From: Verrucomicrobiales bacterium | Lineage (GTDB): Bacteria; Verrucomicrobiota; Verrucomicrobiia; Verrucomicrobiales; DEV007 | DNA length: 44,240 nt | NCBI GenBank assembly: GCA_030730365.1 | Contig: JANQVJ010000050.1 | Location: forward strand, 7,410 to 51,649 | Direction of reading: 5' to 3' | In this document: in pieces, positions 26,375 through 35,059 of the stretch | Layout: every line of letters begins with the position of its first letter | How positions within the stretch are numbered: position 1 is the first letter of the stretch | Position numbers and translations under genes: made by a program | Notes under the pieces: model-generated | Told to the model about the DNA's origin: nothing | Databases searched by the model: none | What the model saw: the letters and a program-made list of their open reading frames with translations, nothing else

Positions 26375-29300
26375 ATGTCCCGAATTCTCCAGACGCTCCT
26401 CCCGGGCATCCTTTTTCTCGCTGCCCTGCCGGCCGCGGCCAACGATCCGGTGCCCGACTGGAAGTCTGTCGAGCCGATGCTAAAGGCAAAATGCTACTCC
26501 TGCCACGGCGGGGAGGACGTCAAAGGCGAGGTCGATCTGAAGATCCTCGCGGCGGACCCGAAGATGGAAGAGGAATTCGAGCTCTGGCACCGCGTCCTCG
26601 ACACGATCGAGAACGGGGAGATGCCGCCGCGGAAGTCCGAGCCGCTCGAGGAGGCCGAGGAAAAAACGATCGTCTCCTGGGTCAATCATTCCCTCGACGT
26701 GCTCGCCTCGACGAACGCCGGTGATCCCGGTCCGGTCACGATGCGGCGGCTCACGAACGGGGAATACGACCGCTCCATCCGCGACCTCACGGGGCGGGAT
26801 TACGGCCTCGCGAAGGAGTTCCAGACCGATGGCGGCGGCGGGGAGGGATTCTCCAACACCGGCGACGTCCTCTTCATGAGCCCCGCCGCGCTCGACAAGT
26901 ATTTCAGCGCGGCCCGGCAGCTCGCCGACCACGCCACGATCATGCCCGGCACCGGGATCATTTTTAACGAGGGCCGCATCGGTCTCCGCGGACCCGAGCA
27001 GTTCAAGGCCCACGCCGAGCAGGGGCTCTACGTCTGGTATCAGCAAAAAGCAGCCCCGCACCTGCCCGGCGACTTCGACGACATGCGCGAGGGCGACTAC
27101 CTCCTCGCCTGCTGGAAACATCAGCATTTTAAAACGCCGCTCGAAGCCCTCGCCAAAGAGACCGGGTTGAAGCTGCCCTTCCTCCAGAACTGGTGGAACC
27201 TCGTCACCAAGCCCGAGCCCAAGTCGCGCTTCCTCGACCTCGTCCGTGAGCCCTGGCGCGAGCTGCCCGCGCCCGATGCGGCGAAGCCGAACGAAGTGCC
27301 CGCCGCCGTGACCGGGCGAATCGCGCAGATCGCGGCAGACCTGCTCTCGTGGAACAATCCGCAAAAGCCCGGCAGCGGGGTGCAGCGTCGCCAGCAGGAC
27401 TCCGACGGGATCCGTCCCTACAACATGGACGCCCAGGTGAAAGGCAAAAGCCAGGTTCACCTCTGCTTCGGCGATCTCGGCGACGGCAACGCCGGCGACA
27501 TCGCCCTCGTCACGAAGATCGATGTCAAACTCGAGAAAGGCGGCGTGAATTACTTCAACTGGCTCGAGAAAACCATCGGCGAGCTGAAACCGCAGATCGC
27601 GGTGCATCCCGCGCCCGCGAACCTCGAAGAGCTGAAGAAAAAACTCGCCTCGCTCGAATCGACCCGCGCCCTTTTCGGTAAACATCCCCTGCCTGACCGC
27701 AAGATCGAGCCGCAGATCCTCGCCGTCGCCGCGCCGAAGGTCATCACCCTGCCCCTGCCTCCCGGTGCGGTCTCGCTGCGTGCCGAGACGAAACTCGATT
27801 ACGAAAACCCTGAAGTCGATCGGGCCACGATCCAGTGGACCGCAACCGCCGAAACGCCGCGCGATGTCACGAAAATCATCCCTGGCGTGCTCACGATCTG
27901 GAAGATCCAGACCGAGGCGGCGAGGAATACGATGGGTGACTTCAATGTCATGAAAGTCGCCTTTCCGGACATGATGGAACGCCGTCTCGAGCAGGTCGCC
28001 CGCAATCTCAATCGCACTACTCCCGGCTACACCGTCTACTACTTCAGCGACGAACAGCTCGGCAAAGTCCTCGGCGAAAAAGACAGGGCGACCCTCACGG
28101 CGATGAAAAAAGACTGGCGTCTCGCCGGTCCGAGACAGCTCAACGATCAGCAAAAGGGCGAGTTCGACGGAGCCATGATCTGGCACCTCCATCAGTTCGC
28201 CGCGAAGGCCTGGCGGCGTCCGCTTGCGGACGCAGAAAAAGAAACGCTCTCCGCCTTCTACCGCGAGCGCGTCACGCAGGGGCTCGACCGCGAGTCGGCC
28301 GTGCGCGAGGGCATCGTGCTGGCGCTCGTCTCGCCGCATTTCCTGTTCAAAGCCGAGACTCTGCCCGCCCCGGACACCCTGACAAATGCACCATCCGGCG
28401 GCGACGTATCGCTCTCGGCCTGGGAGATTGCCTCGCGTCTCAGCTATTTCCTTTGGGCTTCCATCCCCGACGGGGAACTGCGCAAGGCCGCCGAAAACGG
28501 CAGTCTCCTCAAGCCCGAAGTCCTCGCCGCCCAGGCCAAACGCATGATGAAAGACTCGCGGTCCTCGGCCCTCGCCCACGAGTTTGCCGGGCAGTGGCTG
28601 AAGTTCGGCGGCTTCCTCGAACACGACGGTGTCGATCTGAAAAAGTTCCCCGAGATGACCCCCGAGCTTCGCGCCGACATGCACCGCGAAGTCGTCGAGT
28701 ATTTCGCGCGGCTCTTCCGCGAGGACAGGAAAGTGATGGATGTCGTTGCCGGCGACACTTCCTTTATCAATGAGCGTCTCGCCAAATTTTACGGAGTTCC
28801 CGGCGTGAGCGGCGGCGAGTTCCGCGAGGTCAAGGTCTCTGATCATCATCGCGGCGGACTCCTCGGAATGGGCGCGGTCCTGACAAAGACCTCACGACCG
28901 CACCGCACCAGTCCGGTGATTCGCGGAGAGTACCTTTACGCCGTCGTCCTCGGGCATTCCTCCCCGCCGCCTCCGCCGAATGTGCCCGAAATCGACGAGA
29001 ACACGACCAAACCCGCGTCGCTGCGCGAAGCGCTCAAGCAGCACGCCAAAGACCAGGCCTGCGCCGTCTGCCACGACCGCATCGACCCGCTCGGGTTTGC
29101 CCTCGAATCCTTTGACCCCATAGGCCGATTCCGCCCCGCCGACGAGAGCGGCGGTGTTATCGATGACACCGGAGTGCTCCGCGACGGCACCACCTTCAAA
29201 GGGATGGACGGCCTGCGCCAATACCTCGCCGCGAACGACGCCCAGTTCACCGGTCACTTCAGCCGCAAGCTCCTCGGTTATGCCCTCGGGCGTTCCGTCC

Positions 29301-29449
29301 TTCCAAGTGACAAAGACCTCCTCGCGAAAATGCAGGACTCCCTCAAAAAGAACAACGGAGCCGTCTCCGCCATCGTCACTGACATCGTCACGAGCCGCCA
29401 GTTCCTCAACCGCCGCAACGAAGCCCCCGCCCTAGCAGCAAATCCCTGA
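26375..29449 (+). CDS. Planctomycete-type cytochrome c / DUF1587-DUF1595-DUF1592-DUF1588-DUF1585 protein
   Basis: A 1024-residue exported protein with a Sec signal peptide (cut near AAA-ND, about residue 22). A planctomycete-type cytochrome c motif follows, with C40, C43 and H44 (CYSCH). Then come regions matching my recollection of DUF1587 (TMRRLTNGEYDRSIRDLTG, about 121), DUF1595 (around 610-680, KAWRRPL), DUF1592 (SAWEIASRLSYFLWASIPD), DUF1588 (RTSPVIRGEYLYAVVLG, with CAVCHDRIDPLGFALE) and DUF1585 (FSRKLLGYALGR). The second CxxCH gives a possible second haem. The function is not established; a periplasmic redox-linked role is inferred. It is paired with the DUF1552 gene downstream, 54 bases away. 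Confidence 0.92.
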   Translation: MSRILQTLLPGILFLAALPAAANDPVPDWKSVEPMLKAKCYSCHGGEDVKGEVDLKILAADPKMEEEFELWHRVLDTIENGEMPPRKSEPLEEAEEKTIVSWVNHSLDVLASTNAGDPGPVTMRRLTNGEYDRSIRDLTGRDYGLAKEFQTDGGGGEGFSNTGDVLFMSPAALDKYFSAARQLADHATIMPGTGIIFNEGRIGLRGPEQFKAHAEQGLYVWYQQKAAPHLPGDFDDMREGDYLLACWKHQHFKTPLEALAKETGLKLPFLQNWWNLVTKPEPKSRFLDLVREPWRELPAPDAAKPNEVPAAVTGRIAQIAADLLSWNNPQKPGSGVQRRQQDSDGIRPYNMDAQVKGKSQVHLCFGDLGDGNAGDIALVTKIDVKLEKGGVNYFNWLEKTIGELKPQIAVHPAPANLEELKKKLASLESTRALFGKHPLPDRKIEPQILAVAAPKVITLPLPPGAVSLRAETKLDYENPEVDRATIQWTATAETPRDVTKIIPGVLTIWKIQTEAARNTMGDFNVMKVAFPDMMERRLEQVARNLNRTTPGYTVYYFSDEQLGKVLGEKDRATLTAMKKDWRLAGPRQLNDQQKGEFDGAMIWHLHQFAAKAWRRPLADAEKETLSAFYRERVTQGLDRESAVREGIVLALVSPHFLFKAETLPAPDTLTNAPSGGDVSLSAWEIASRLSYFLWASIPDGELRKAAENGSLLKPEVLAAQAKRMMKDSRSSALAHEFAGQWLKFGGFLEHDGVDLKKFPEMTPELRADMHREVVEYFARLFREDRKVMDVVAGDTSFINERLAKFYGVPGVSGGEFREVKVSDHHRGGLLGMGAVLTKTSRPHRTSPVIRGEYLYAVVLGHSSPPPPPNVPEIDENTTKPASLREALKQHAKDQACAVCHDRIDPLGFALESFDPIGRFRPADESGGVIDDTGVLRDGTTFKGMDGLRQYLAANDAQFTGHFSRKLLGYALGRSVLPSDKDLLAKMQDSLKKNNGAVSAIVTDIVTSRQFLNRRNEAPALAANP

Positions 29450-29492
29450 ACGCCTGAAAGCCTGAAAGCCTCAACGCCTCAACTCCTGAATT
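29445..29492 (+). repeat. 8-bp degenerate tandem repeat, six units, between the DUF1592 and DUF1552 genes
   Basis: Successive octamers are CCTGAACG, CCTGAAAG, CCTGAAAG, CCTCAACG, CCTCAACT and CCTGAATT. The array begins inside the last codons of the DUF1592 gene, and its first unit supplies the TGA stop. It fills most of the 54-base gap before the DUF1552 start. Confidence 0.85.
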
Positions 29493-29503
29493 CCTTCCTC
29501 CCC

Positions 29504-30823
29504 ATGAACACCACCCGACGTAAATTTCTCCGCGGAACCGGCGTTGCCCTCGGGCTGCCCTGGCTCGAATCTGTCTCTGTCTTCGGTGCCGAGACACCCA
29601 AGCAGAATGTCGCGCCGCGCCGTCTTGGCGTGTGCTTCACCGGCAACGGGGTCAACCCTCACCACTGGGGGGCGAAGATGGGATCCAACGGGATCGAGTT
29701 CGCCAATTCGCTGCGTCCGCTTGAGCCGATTAAAAATCAGGTCGCCGTATTCACCGGACTCTGGAACCCCACCACGATCGAGGGCGAGGGCGGCCACTAC
29801 CCGAAAATGAACGTGCTCTGCGGGCTGCGCGTGAAAAAGACCACGACCGATGTCGAGGTCGGCACGACGATGGATCAGATCGTCGCCGCCCATGCCGGAC
29901 GCAACACACCCGTGCCGAGCATCGTCCTCGGGACCGAGCGCCCCAGCTACGCGACCGACTCGGGTTTCACCTCGATCTACTCCGCCTACATTTCGTGGAG
30001 CACTCCCACGACGCCCGCGCCGAAAGAGATCTTCCCTCAGCAGGCCTTTGACCAGCTTTTCGACGACGGCAGCAAACGCAAGCGTGACAAAAGCATCCTC
30101 GACCTCGTCCTCGGAGATGCCAAAGGTCTCCGCACCCGCCTCAGCCAGCGCGACAGTCAGAAGCTCGACGAGTATCTCACCTCCGTCCGCGAGATCGAAC
30201 TGCGCGTCGAGCAGGCTGAGAAAATCAGTCAGGCGGAAACCGGCGGCCAGGGCTGGCAGCCGAGTGTGAAGACTCCCACCCTCGGACGTCCCGAGGCGGG
30301 CATTCCCGCCAGCTCCGAGGACCATCTCCGGATCATGTTCGACATCCTCCTCCTCGCCTACCAGATGGACCGCACCCGCGTCGCGACCTTCATGCTCAAC
30401 AACGACTTGTCGAACATGCGCTTCCCCAGTCTCGACGGGGTCAGCTCGGGCATCCACGAACTTTCCCACCACGCTAACGACGAGACCCGTCTCGCCCATT
30501 ATCAGAAAGTGAACGAATTCCAGGTGAAACTCTGGTCCGAGTTCCTTCAGAAAATGGCGGCGACGAACGAAGGCGAGCGCTCTCTCCTCGACAACAGCAT
30601 GATCCTGCTCACGAGCAGCCTCATGGACGGGAACGCCCACGACTCCAAGCAGCTCCCCGTCGTCCTCGCCGGAGGCGGAGGCGGCACCATCAAAGGCGGG
30701 CAGGCCTACGACCTCAGCGCCGACCCGAACCGCAAACTCTGCCGTCTCCACCTCGCCCTCATGGACCGCATGGGCGTGCGGGTGGACCGCTTCGGCGACG
30801 CGGAGAACGCGCTGGCGATTTGA
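29504..30823 (+). CDS. DUF1552 protein with Tat-type signal
   Basis: A 439-residue protein with a twin-arginine-like signal TRRKFLRGTGVALGLPWLE and likely export across the inner membrane. The body matches DUF1552, a family restricted mostly to Planctomycetes and Verrucomicrobia and distantly related to the alkaline phosphatase/DUF1501 group. Recognisable segments are CFTGNGVNPHHWG, MLNNDLSNMRFPSLDG and ELSHHANDE, then VVLAGGGGG near the end. The catalytic role is unknown. It regularly neighbours DUF1592-type cytochrome genes, which suggests a shared periplasmic pathway, perhaps breaking down a polymer; this is an inference. A short hairpin and T-run follow the stop. Confidence 0.9.
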   Translation: MNTTRRKFLRGTGVALGLPWLESVSVFGAETPKQNVAPRRLGVCFTGNGVNPHHWGAKMGSNGIEFANSLRPLEPIKNQVAVFTGLWNPTTIEGEGGHYPKMNVLCGLRVKKTTTDVEVGTTMDQIVAAHAGRNTPVPSIVLGTERPSYATDSGFTSIYSAYISWSTPTTPAPKEIFPQQAFDQLFDDGSKRKRDKSILDLVLGDAKGLRTRLSQRDSQKLDEYLTSVREIELRVEQAEKISQAETGGQGWQPSVKTPTLGRPEAGIPASSEDHLRIMFDILLLAYQMDRTRVATFMLNNDLSNMRFPSLDGVSSGIHELSHHANDETRLAHYQKVNEFQVKLWSEFLQKMAATNEGERSLLDNSMILLTSSLMDGNAHDSKQLPVVLAGGGGGTIKGGQAYDLSADPNRKLCRLHLALMDRMGVRVDRFGDAENALAI

Positions 30824-30840
30824 GGGGTTGCTACCCTTTT
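30824..30840 (+). terminator. Short terminator-like hairpin after the DUF1552 gene
   Basis: GGGGT at 30824-30828 pairs with ACCCT at 30833-30837 (one G-U pair) around a TGCT loop and runs into TTT. It starts right after the TGA stop. The stem is short, so strength is doubtful. Confidence 0.35.
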
Positions 30841-30884
30841 GGGACGCGGCAATGACAGTTTCCTCGAGGGTGCCACCGAAGAGT

Positions 30885-30927
30885 AAAACCGCCGCCTCGC
30901 GATCACGGAGCCGGAGTGAGGGAGGCG
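30885..30927 (-). terminator. Possible terminator downstream of the CPA2 antiporter pair
   Basis: On the minus strand CGCCTC (30922-30927) can pair with GAGGCG (30893-30898) across a 23-base loop and is followed by GCGG and TTTT (30885-30888). It lies just past the stop of the second antiporter gene. The long loop weakens the case. Confidence 0.3.
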
Positions 30928-30934
30928 CGCATTT

Positions 30935-32533
30935 TCACCCCGTCGAACCTGGTTTACCGTTTTGTTGCCGGGAATCCCCCTCCTTCATCTGAAGTTCAAA
31001 CCATTCCATGAACCGGTCGGCGGCTGCGGTGGAGTTGAGAATCGGAATGCCGCCGCTCTCTTCGACCTTCTTCGCGGAAGCTTCTTCGAAGACGCGGGCA
31101 AAGACGGGCACGCTGGAGGAGACGTGTTCGATCACCTTCACCACTTCGGCTACCTGATGGAGGGAGACGAGGATGAAGCGGGCTTTGTCCGCACCGGCCT
31201 GGAGTAGGACCTTCTCATCCGAGGCGTCTCCGCGTATGCAGATATGGCCTTCCCTGCGCAGTTGAGCGATGACGTGGGGGTCCTGATCGACGATGACGAT
31301 GCGCTGGCCGCTGGCGAGGAGGGGGCGGATAATCCAGCGTCCTGCTGATCCGTATCCGAGGACAACGACGTGGTCGCTTAGCTGCGAGTCGGTCTTCATG
31401 AGACGACGAAGTGGATGGAGATGGAGGAGCCGGCGTGCCACCGAGTCTGTTGCGAGAAACGGTGTTAGGGTCATTGAGATGACGGCGACGAGAGCGATGA
31501 TGGAAACTGTCTCCTCTCCGATCTGACCGAGCCTTTGCCCGTATACGGCGAGAATGACGGAAAACTCACTCGTCTGAGCCAGAAGCAGTCCTGCGGTGAT
31601 CGCATTACGCGAAGAGAGGTTTGCCTTCCACTCGGCGATGATAGTGACGACGACGGGGGTGGCAATGAGGACAATTCCGGCGAAGGCGAGACTCTTTACG
31701 AACGTGGCCATGTCAGGGTGCTCGACCTGGGCTCCAAGGGCGCTGAAAAAGAGCGCCACGAAGAACGTATTGAGCGAACTGATTACGCCTCGGGCTTCCC
31801 CACTGACGGGAAAGCCTGAGAGGGCGAAGCCTGCCGCAAAGCCACCGGCGATGAAGCTGATGTTCATCCAGTGGGAGAATCCGGAAAAGAGAAAGAGGAT
31901 CGCGAGGGTGCAGAGCAGCATTGTTTCCTCGTCGGGAAGGCGATTTTTGGTGAGAAGCTTCGGTAGATAACGCTGGAAGACGGTCGCCGTGGCGGCCATG
32001 ACTGCGAGACCGAGCACGCCCGGGGTGATTTCTCCTACTCCCCCGGCGAATCGCGGGAGGAGGACAATGAAGAGAATCATCACGATATCCTGGATGAGGA
32101 GAACTCCGAGAACGACCCGACCGTAGGTCCGCAGCGATCCCGGAGAACGGTAGAGCTGCCGCAAAGCGACAAGGGTGGAGCTGGTGGACAGCCCGATTCC
32201 AAGATAGAGGGAGGCAACCGTGTCGAAGTCGAGGGCACGACCGAGCAGGAAACCGAGGATCGCGGTTACTGCGAACTGGAGAAGTCCAATCCAGAGGAGG
32301 GCGCGGGTTTGCAACGCAAAACGTGAGGGGTTGAGCTCGATCCCGGCAGCAAAGACGAGGAAGGCAAGCCCTACGTCGATGACCTGGTTCAACCCGGCGC
32401 GGTCGATCTCGACTCCGCAGCGGGACATGGCGAATCCGAGGAGAATGAGAAGGGGAATCGTCGGGAGACGAAAGCGCTGCGCTAGCGCGAAGGCGACCGC
32501 AGAGGAGAGCAGGAGCAGGGCGAGACCGGTCAT
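30935..32533 (-). CDS. CPA2-family cation:proton antiporter with RCK/TrkA_N domain, copy B
   Basis: A 532-residue protein with an N-terminal Na+/H+ exchanger-type membrane domain of about 12 segments (LLIQDIVMILF carries the conserved QD pair, and a TSSTLVAL segment precedes it). A cytosolic TrkA_N domain starts near residue 390, with an intact dinucleotide motif GYGSAG and the acidic end of the following strand (IVIVDQD). This arrangement resembles KefB/KefC potassium efflux systems and other CPA2 members. The ion transported is not known. Its ATG at 32533 overlaps the stop of the upstream antiporter gene as ATGA, so the two are translationally coupled. Confidence 0.92.
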   Translation of the reverse strand: MTGLALLLLSSAVAFALAQRFRLPTIPLLILLGFAMSRCGVEIDRAGLNQVIDVGLAFLVFAAGIELNPSRFALQTRALLWIGLLQFAVTAILGFLLGRALDFDTVASLYLGIGLSTSSTLVALRQLYRSPGSLRTYGRVVLGVLLIQDIVMILFIVLLPRFAGGVGEITPGVLGLAVMAATATVFQRYLPKLLTKNRLPDEETMLLCTLAILFLFSGFSHWMNISFIAGGFAAGFALSGFPVSGEARGVISSLNTFFVALFFSALGAQVEHPDMATFVKSLAFAGIVLIATPVVVTIIAEWKANLSSRNAITAGLLLAQTSEFSVILAVYGQRLGQIGEETVSIIALVAVISMTLTPFLATDSVARRLLHLHPLRRLMKTDSQLSDHVVVLGYGSAGRWIIRPLLASGQRIVIVDQDPHVIAQLRREGHICIRGDASDEKVLLQAGADKARFILVSLHQVAEVVKVIEHVSSSVPVFARVFEEASAKKVEESGGIPILNSTAAADRFMEWFELQMKEGDSRQQNGKPGSTG

Positions 32534-34164
32534 TTTCGGATAATGCCCCGGCGGCTGAGTTCCGCGTTCTGGAGTTGGATGCCGTCTACCTTGGGCGACA
32601 TCATGTAGGCTACCTCCATGTCGAGCAGGTTGGTGACCTCGCGAAGATTTACGGCATGGATCGCGGCCGGAACTCCCGCGACGCGGCAGCGGAAGGCGAG
32701 AAGGTCGTTGGTCGACTCGATGTGCATGGTCGAGACGAGAAGTTTCGCAGTTTCCAGTCCCGCTTCCCGCAGGACGGCGGGAGATTCCGCATCTCCGAGG
32801 ATCTTGATGCAGGGGAGGTCCTGTAGTTTCAAGGGGTCGGTATCGGCGGCGACCACAGTCTCCCCCCGGGCGTCGAGGCGTCGGACGAGTTCGCGTCCGA
32901 GTGTGTTCATCCCGATCACGATGACGTGGTTCGAGAGAGATGTGGTCTCTGCCTCTGGTTTTTCCGGTGGCGGCGGAAAGGCGCGCAGCAGATTTCGTCT
33001 CATGAGAAAGGAAAAGATCGGCTCGCGTGCGCTGATGAGGAGAGCGGACAGGGTGATTGTGATCGCGCCGACGAGACCGAGAAGATTACCGGCCTCACCT
33101 GTTGGCAGGCCTGACTTTTTGGCGACGGCGGCGAGGATGAAGGAAAACTCGCTGATCTGGGTGAGGAGTAACGCGGTGAGAAAAGCCCGCCGCGCGTCGA
33201 ACTTCAATTTCGCGGCAATGACGAGGATGATGAGAAATTTGCCGATGAGAACAAAAAGGGAAAGCACGATAGCACTACCCCAGAGAGAGGCGGGAACATC
33301 CACGCTCATTCCGATGCCAAGGGTGACGAAGAATATCGCGACGAAAAAGTTCATGAGCGGGCGCACCCGGCGCTGGAGATCGTGGCTGTGCGGCAGCTGA
33401 GCGAGACTGACTCCGGCGAGGAAAGCGCCGATTTCGTGGGAAAGATGGAGGAAGTGCCCGACGGTGACCACGATGAAGCACCATGAAAGACTCCAGATAA
33501 AAATGGTCTCACGTGACTTTCCCGCCCAACTGAATGGGGAGGGGAGGACATACCGTGCCGCGACGAGCATCATTACCACGAGGGCAAGCATCCCCCCGAA
33601 AGCCTTGGCAAGTCCTGTGGTAATGGCGCTGGCATCGGTCTCTTCACCGCCATCGAGCCCGGTCAGGATGGTGAGCAGCAGGATAACGAACACGTCCTGC
33701 ACAAGGAGGATGCCGATGGCGGCCTGACCGTGACTAGTGGAGGATTCGTCACGTTCGACGAGGATGGTGACGACGACAACGGTGCTACTGATCGTCAGGG
33801 CGGCGGCGAGGAGCACGGATTGGAGGAGGTCGAACCCCAGAGCGCGGCAGATTCCCCAGCTAATCACCGAAGTAAGCAGAATCTGAATGGAACCGGCGAT
33901 GATGGCCACTTTCCCGACCTCGCGAATACGATCGACAGTCAGTTCCAGGCCCACCAGAAAGAGGAGGAGGACAATGCCCGACTCGGTCAGTAGCTTCAGC
34001 TCCTCTGATTCCGCTACCAGCCCGGTGACCGGCCCGAGAAACAGCCCGGCGAGGAGAAACGCGACGATGGAAGGTAGCCTGACACGTCTCCCGATTAGAG
34101 AGAAGAGCGCGGCAGCGACAATAATCAGGCCGAGGTTTTGGAGAAAAGCGGTATCAGTCAACAC
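32530..34164 (-). CDS. CPA2-family cation:proton antiporter with altered RCK/TrkA_N motif, copy A
   Basis: A 544-residue protein starting with GTG at 34164. The membrane domain has about 12 segments, with LLVQDVFVILLL carrying the QD pair and ISSTVVVVTIL before it. A charged, Pro-rich linker leads to a cytosolic TrkA_N-like domain near residue 410. There the usual GxGxxG reads GMNTLG, so the middle glycine is Asn and nucleotide binding may be weak or lost. The domain otherwise keeps the fold pattern (VVAADTDP). It is the first of two coupled antiporter genes and follows deacetylase copy 2 by 40 bases. KefB/KefC-like function is inferred from architecture. Confidence 0.9.
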   Translation of the reverse strand: MLTDTAFLQNLGLIIVAAALFSLIGRRVRLPSIVAFLLAGLFLGPVTGLVAESEELKLLTESGIVLLLFLVGLELTVDRIREVGKVAIIAGSIQILLTSVISWGICRALGFDLLQSVLLAAALTISSTVVVVTILVERDESSTSHGQAAIGILLVQDVFVILLLTILTGLDGGEETDASAITTGLAKAFGGMLALVVMMLVAARYVLPSPFSWAGKSRETIFIWSLSWCFIVVTVGHFLHLSHEIGAFLAGVSLAQLPHSHDLQRRVRPLMNFFVAIFFVTLGIGMSVDVPASLWGSAIVLSLFVLIGKFLIILVIAAKLKFDARRAFLTALLLTQISEFSFILAAVAKKSGLPTGEAGNLLGLVGAITITLSALLISAREPIFSFLMRRNLLRAFPPPPEKPEAETTSLSNHVIVIGMNTLGRELVRRLDARGETVVAADTDPLKLQDLPCIKILGDAESPAVLREAGLETAKLLVSTMHIESTNDLLAFRCRVAGVPAAIHAVNLREVTNLLDMEVAYMMSPKVDGIQLQNAELSRRGIIRK

Positions 34165-34204
34165 GCCCAGTATGACTCAAATCCGAGGGAAAGTCACTTT
34201 CAAC

Positions 34205-34972
34205 TCACCCTCTGCCGTCCATCGCGATAAGCTGCGTCACGGTGACGAACTTTAAGCCGCGTCCGAGGAGCTGGTCCACTGTCGAGGGCATCGCGTCGAT
34301 CGTGGAGGAGTGGATGTCGTGGACGAGGAGAATGCCGCCCGGCGTGGCACCGGAAACGAGGCGCGAGGTCACCACGGAAGCCCCGGGCTTTTTCCAGTCT
34401 TCCGGATCGACCGACCACATGATCGTGGGGTAACCGAAGTCGTGGCGAATCCAGGCTTTCTGCGACGCGGTGATGGCGCCGTAGGGCGGGCGCATCGTGC
34501 GGGGGGCGACGCCGGTCGTGGCGACAATGGCCTCGTGCGCGGCGGTGAGCTCCTGCCGGACGCCGGCCTCGGACATCTTGGCAAGATTGCCGTGGGTGAC
34601 GGTGTGATTTCCGATCTCGTGCCCTTCAGCGACGATGCGGCGCATGATCTCGGGGTAACGTCTTGCGTTGGTAGCCACGACATAGAAGGTGGCCTTAACG
34701 TTACGCTGTTTGAGGATGTCGAGAAGTCTGGGGGTGTGCTGCGGGTGGGGACCGTCGTCGAAGGTGAGAGCGATAAAGGGGAGACCAGTGGCGACGCGGG
34801 AGTAGGAATCTTTGTTGCCCACCGAGGTCGGAAGAGGCTGGGGCGCGGGAGCTCCACCCATCGGAGCAGGATCGACCGCTTTGCCTCTGTTACCGGGCGT
34901 GCATGAGGTAACAGAAAAGCTCGTTCCGATCAGGAGAAGGGAAATAAGGGCTGATGCGTGAATTGTATTCAA
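34205..34972 (-). CDS. Polysaccharide deacetylase (NodB domain) lipoprotein, copy 2
   Basis: A 255-residue lipoprotein with lipobox VTSC (C24) and a Pro-rich spacer. The NodB domain has TFDDGPHP (D72, D73), HTVTH (H123, H127), RPPYGA as motif 3 and LLVHD. Large parts are near-identical in wording to copy 1 (25303-26124), including EDWK, VVTSRLV and TVT-LI, so the two are recent paralogues. The start is TTG at 34972; a stop codon lies directly upstream in frame and no ATG precedes the signal peptide. It probably deacetylates an envelope or exopolysaccharide sugar. Confidence 0.9.
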   Translation of the reverse strand: MNTIHASALISLLLIGTSFSVTSCTPGNRGKAVDPAPMGGAPAPQPLPTSVGNKDSYSRVATGLPFIALTFDDGPHPQHTPRLLDILKQRNVKATFYVVATNARRYPEIMRRIVAEGHEIGNHTVTHGNLAKMSEAGVRQELTAAHEAIVATTGVAPRTMRPPYGAITASQKAWIRHDFGYPTIMWSVDPEDWKKPGASVVTSRLVSGATPGGILLVHDIHSSTIDAMPSTVDQLLGRGLKFVTVTQLIAMDGRG

Positions 34973-35059
34973 TCAGGATAGGCGGTGAGGTTGAGTTGTC
35001 TCGCGACTGGCAAGCTTAATAAGTTTTTATAAAAACGCAATTCAGAAATGCAACTCATC
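34973..35059 (-). promoter_or_regulatory. AT-rich gap between mtnP and deacetylase copy 2, with a 14-bp palindrome
   Basis: The gap is AT-rich on the mtnP side. GTTTTTATAAAAAC at 35023-35036 is a perfect palindrome. It lies 24 bases after the mtnP stop and about 50 before the deacetylase start. It could be a regulator site or part of a promoter; there is no loop for a stable hairpin. Confidence 0.35.

Noticed and set aside
26480-28849. A 789-codon minus-strand open frame inside the DUF1592 gene
   Set aside because: It is antisense to a gene with clear cytochrome and DUF motifs and shows no motif of its own.
29445-29492. CRISPR array
   Set aside because: The 8-bp units are contiguous, with no spacers and no cas genes nearby.
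29471-30751. A 426-codon minus-strand frame inside the DUF1552 gene
   Set aside because: It is antisense to a well-supported gene, with a skewed composition typical of shadows.
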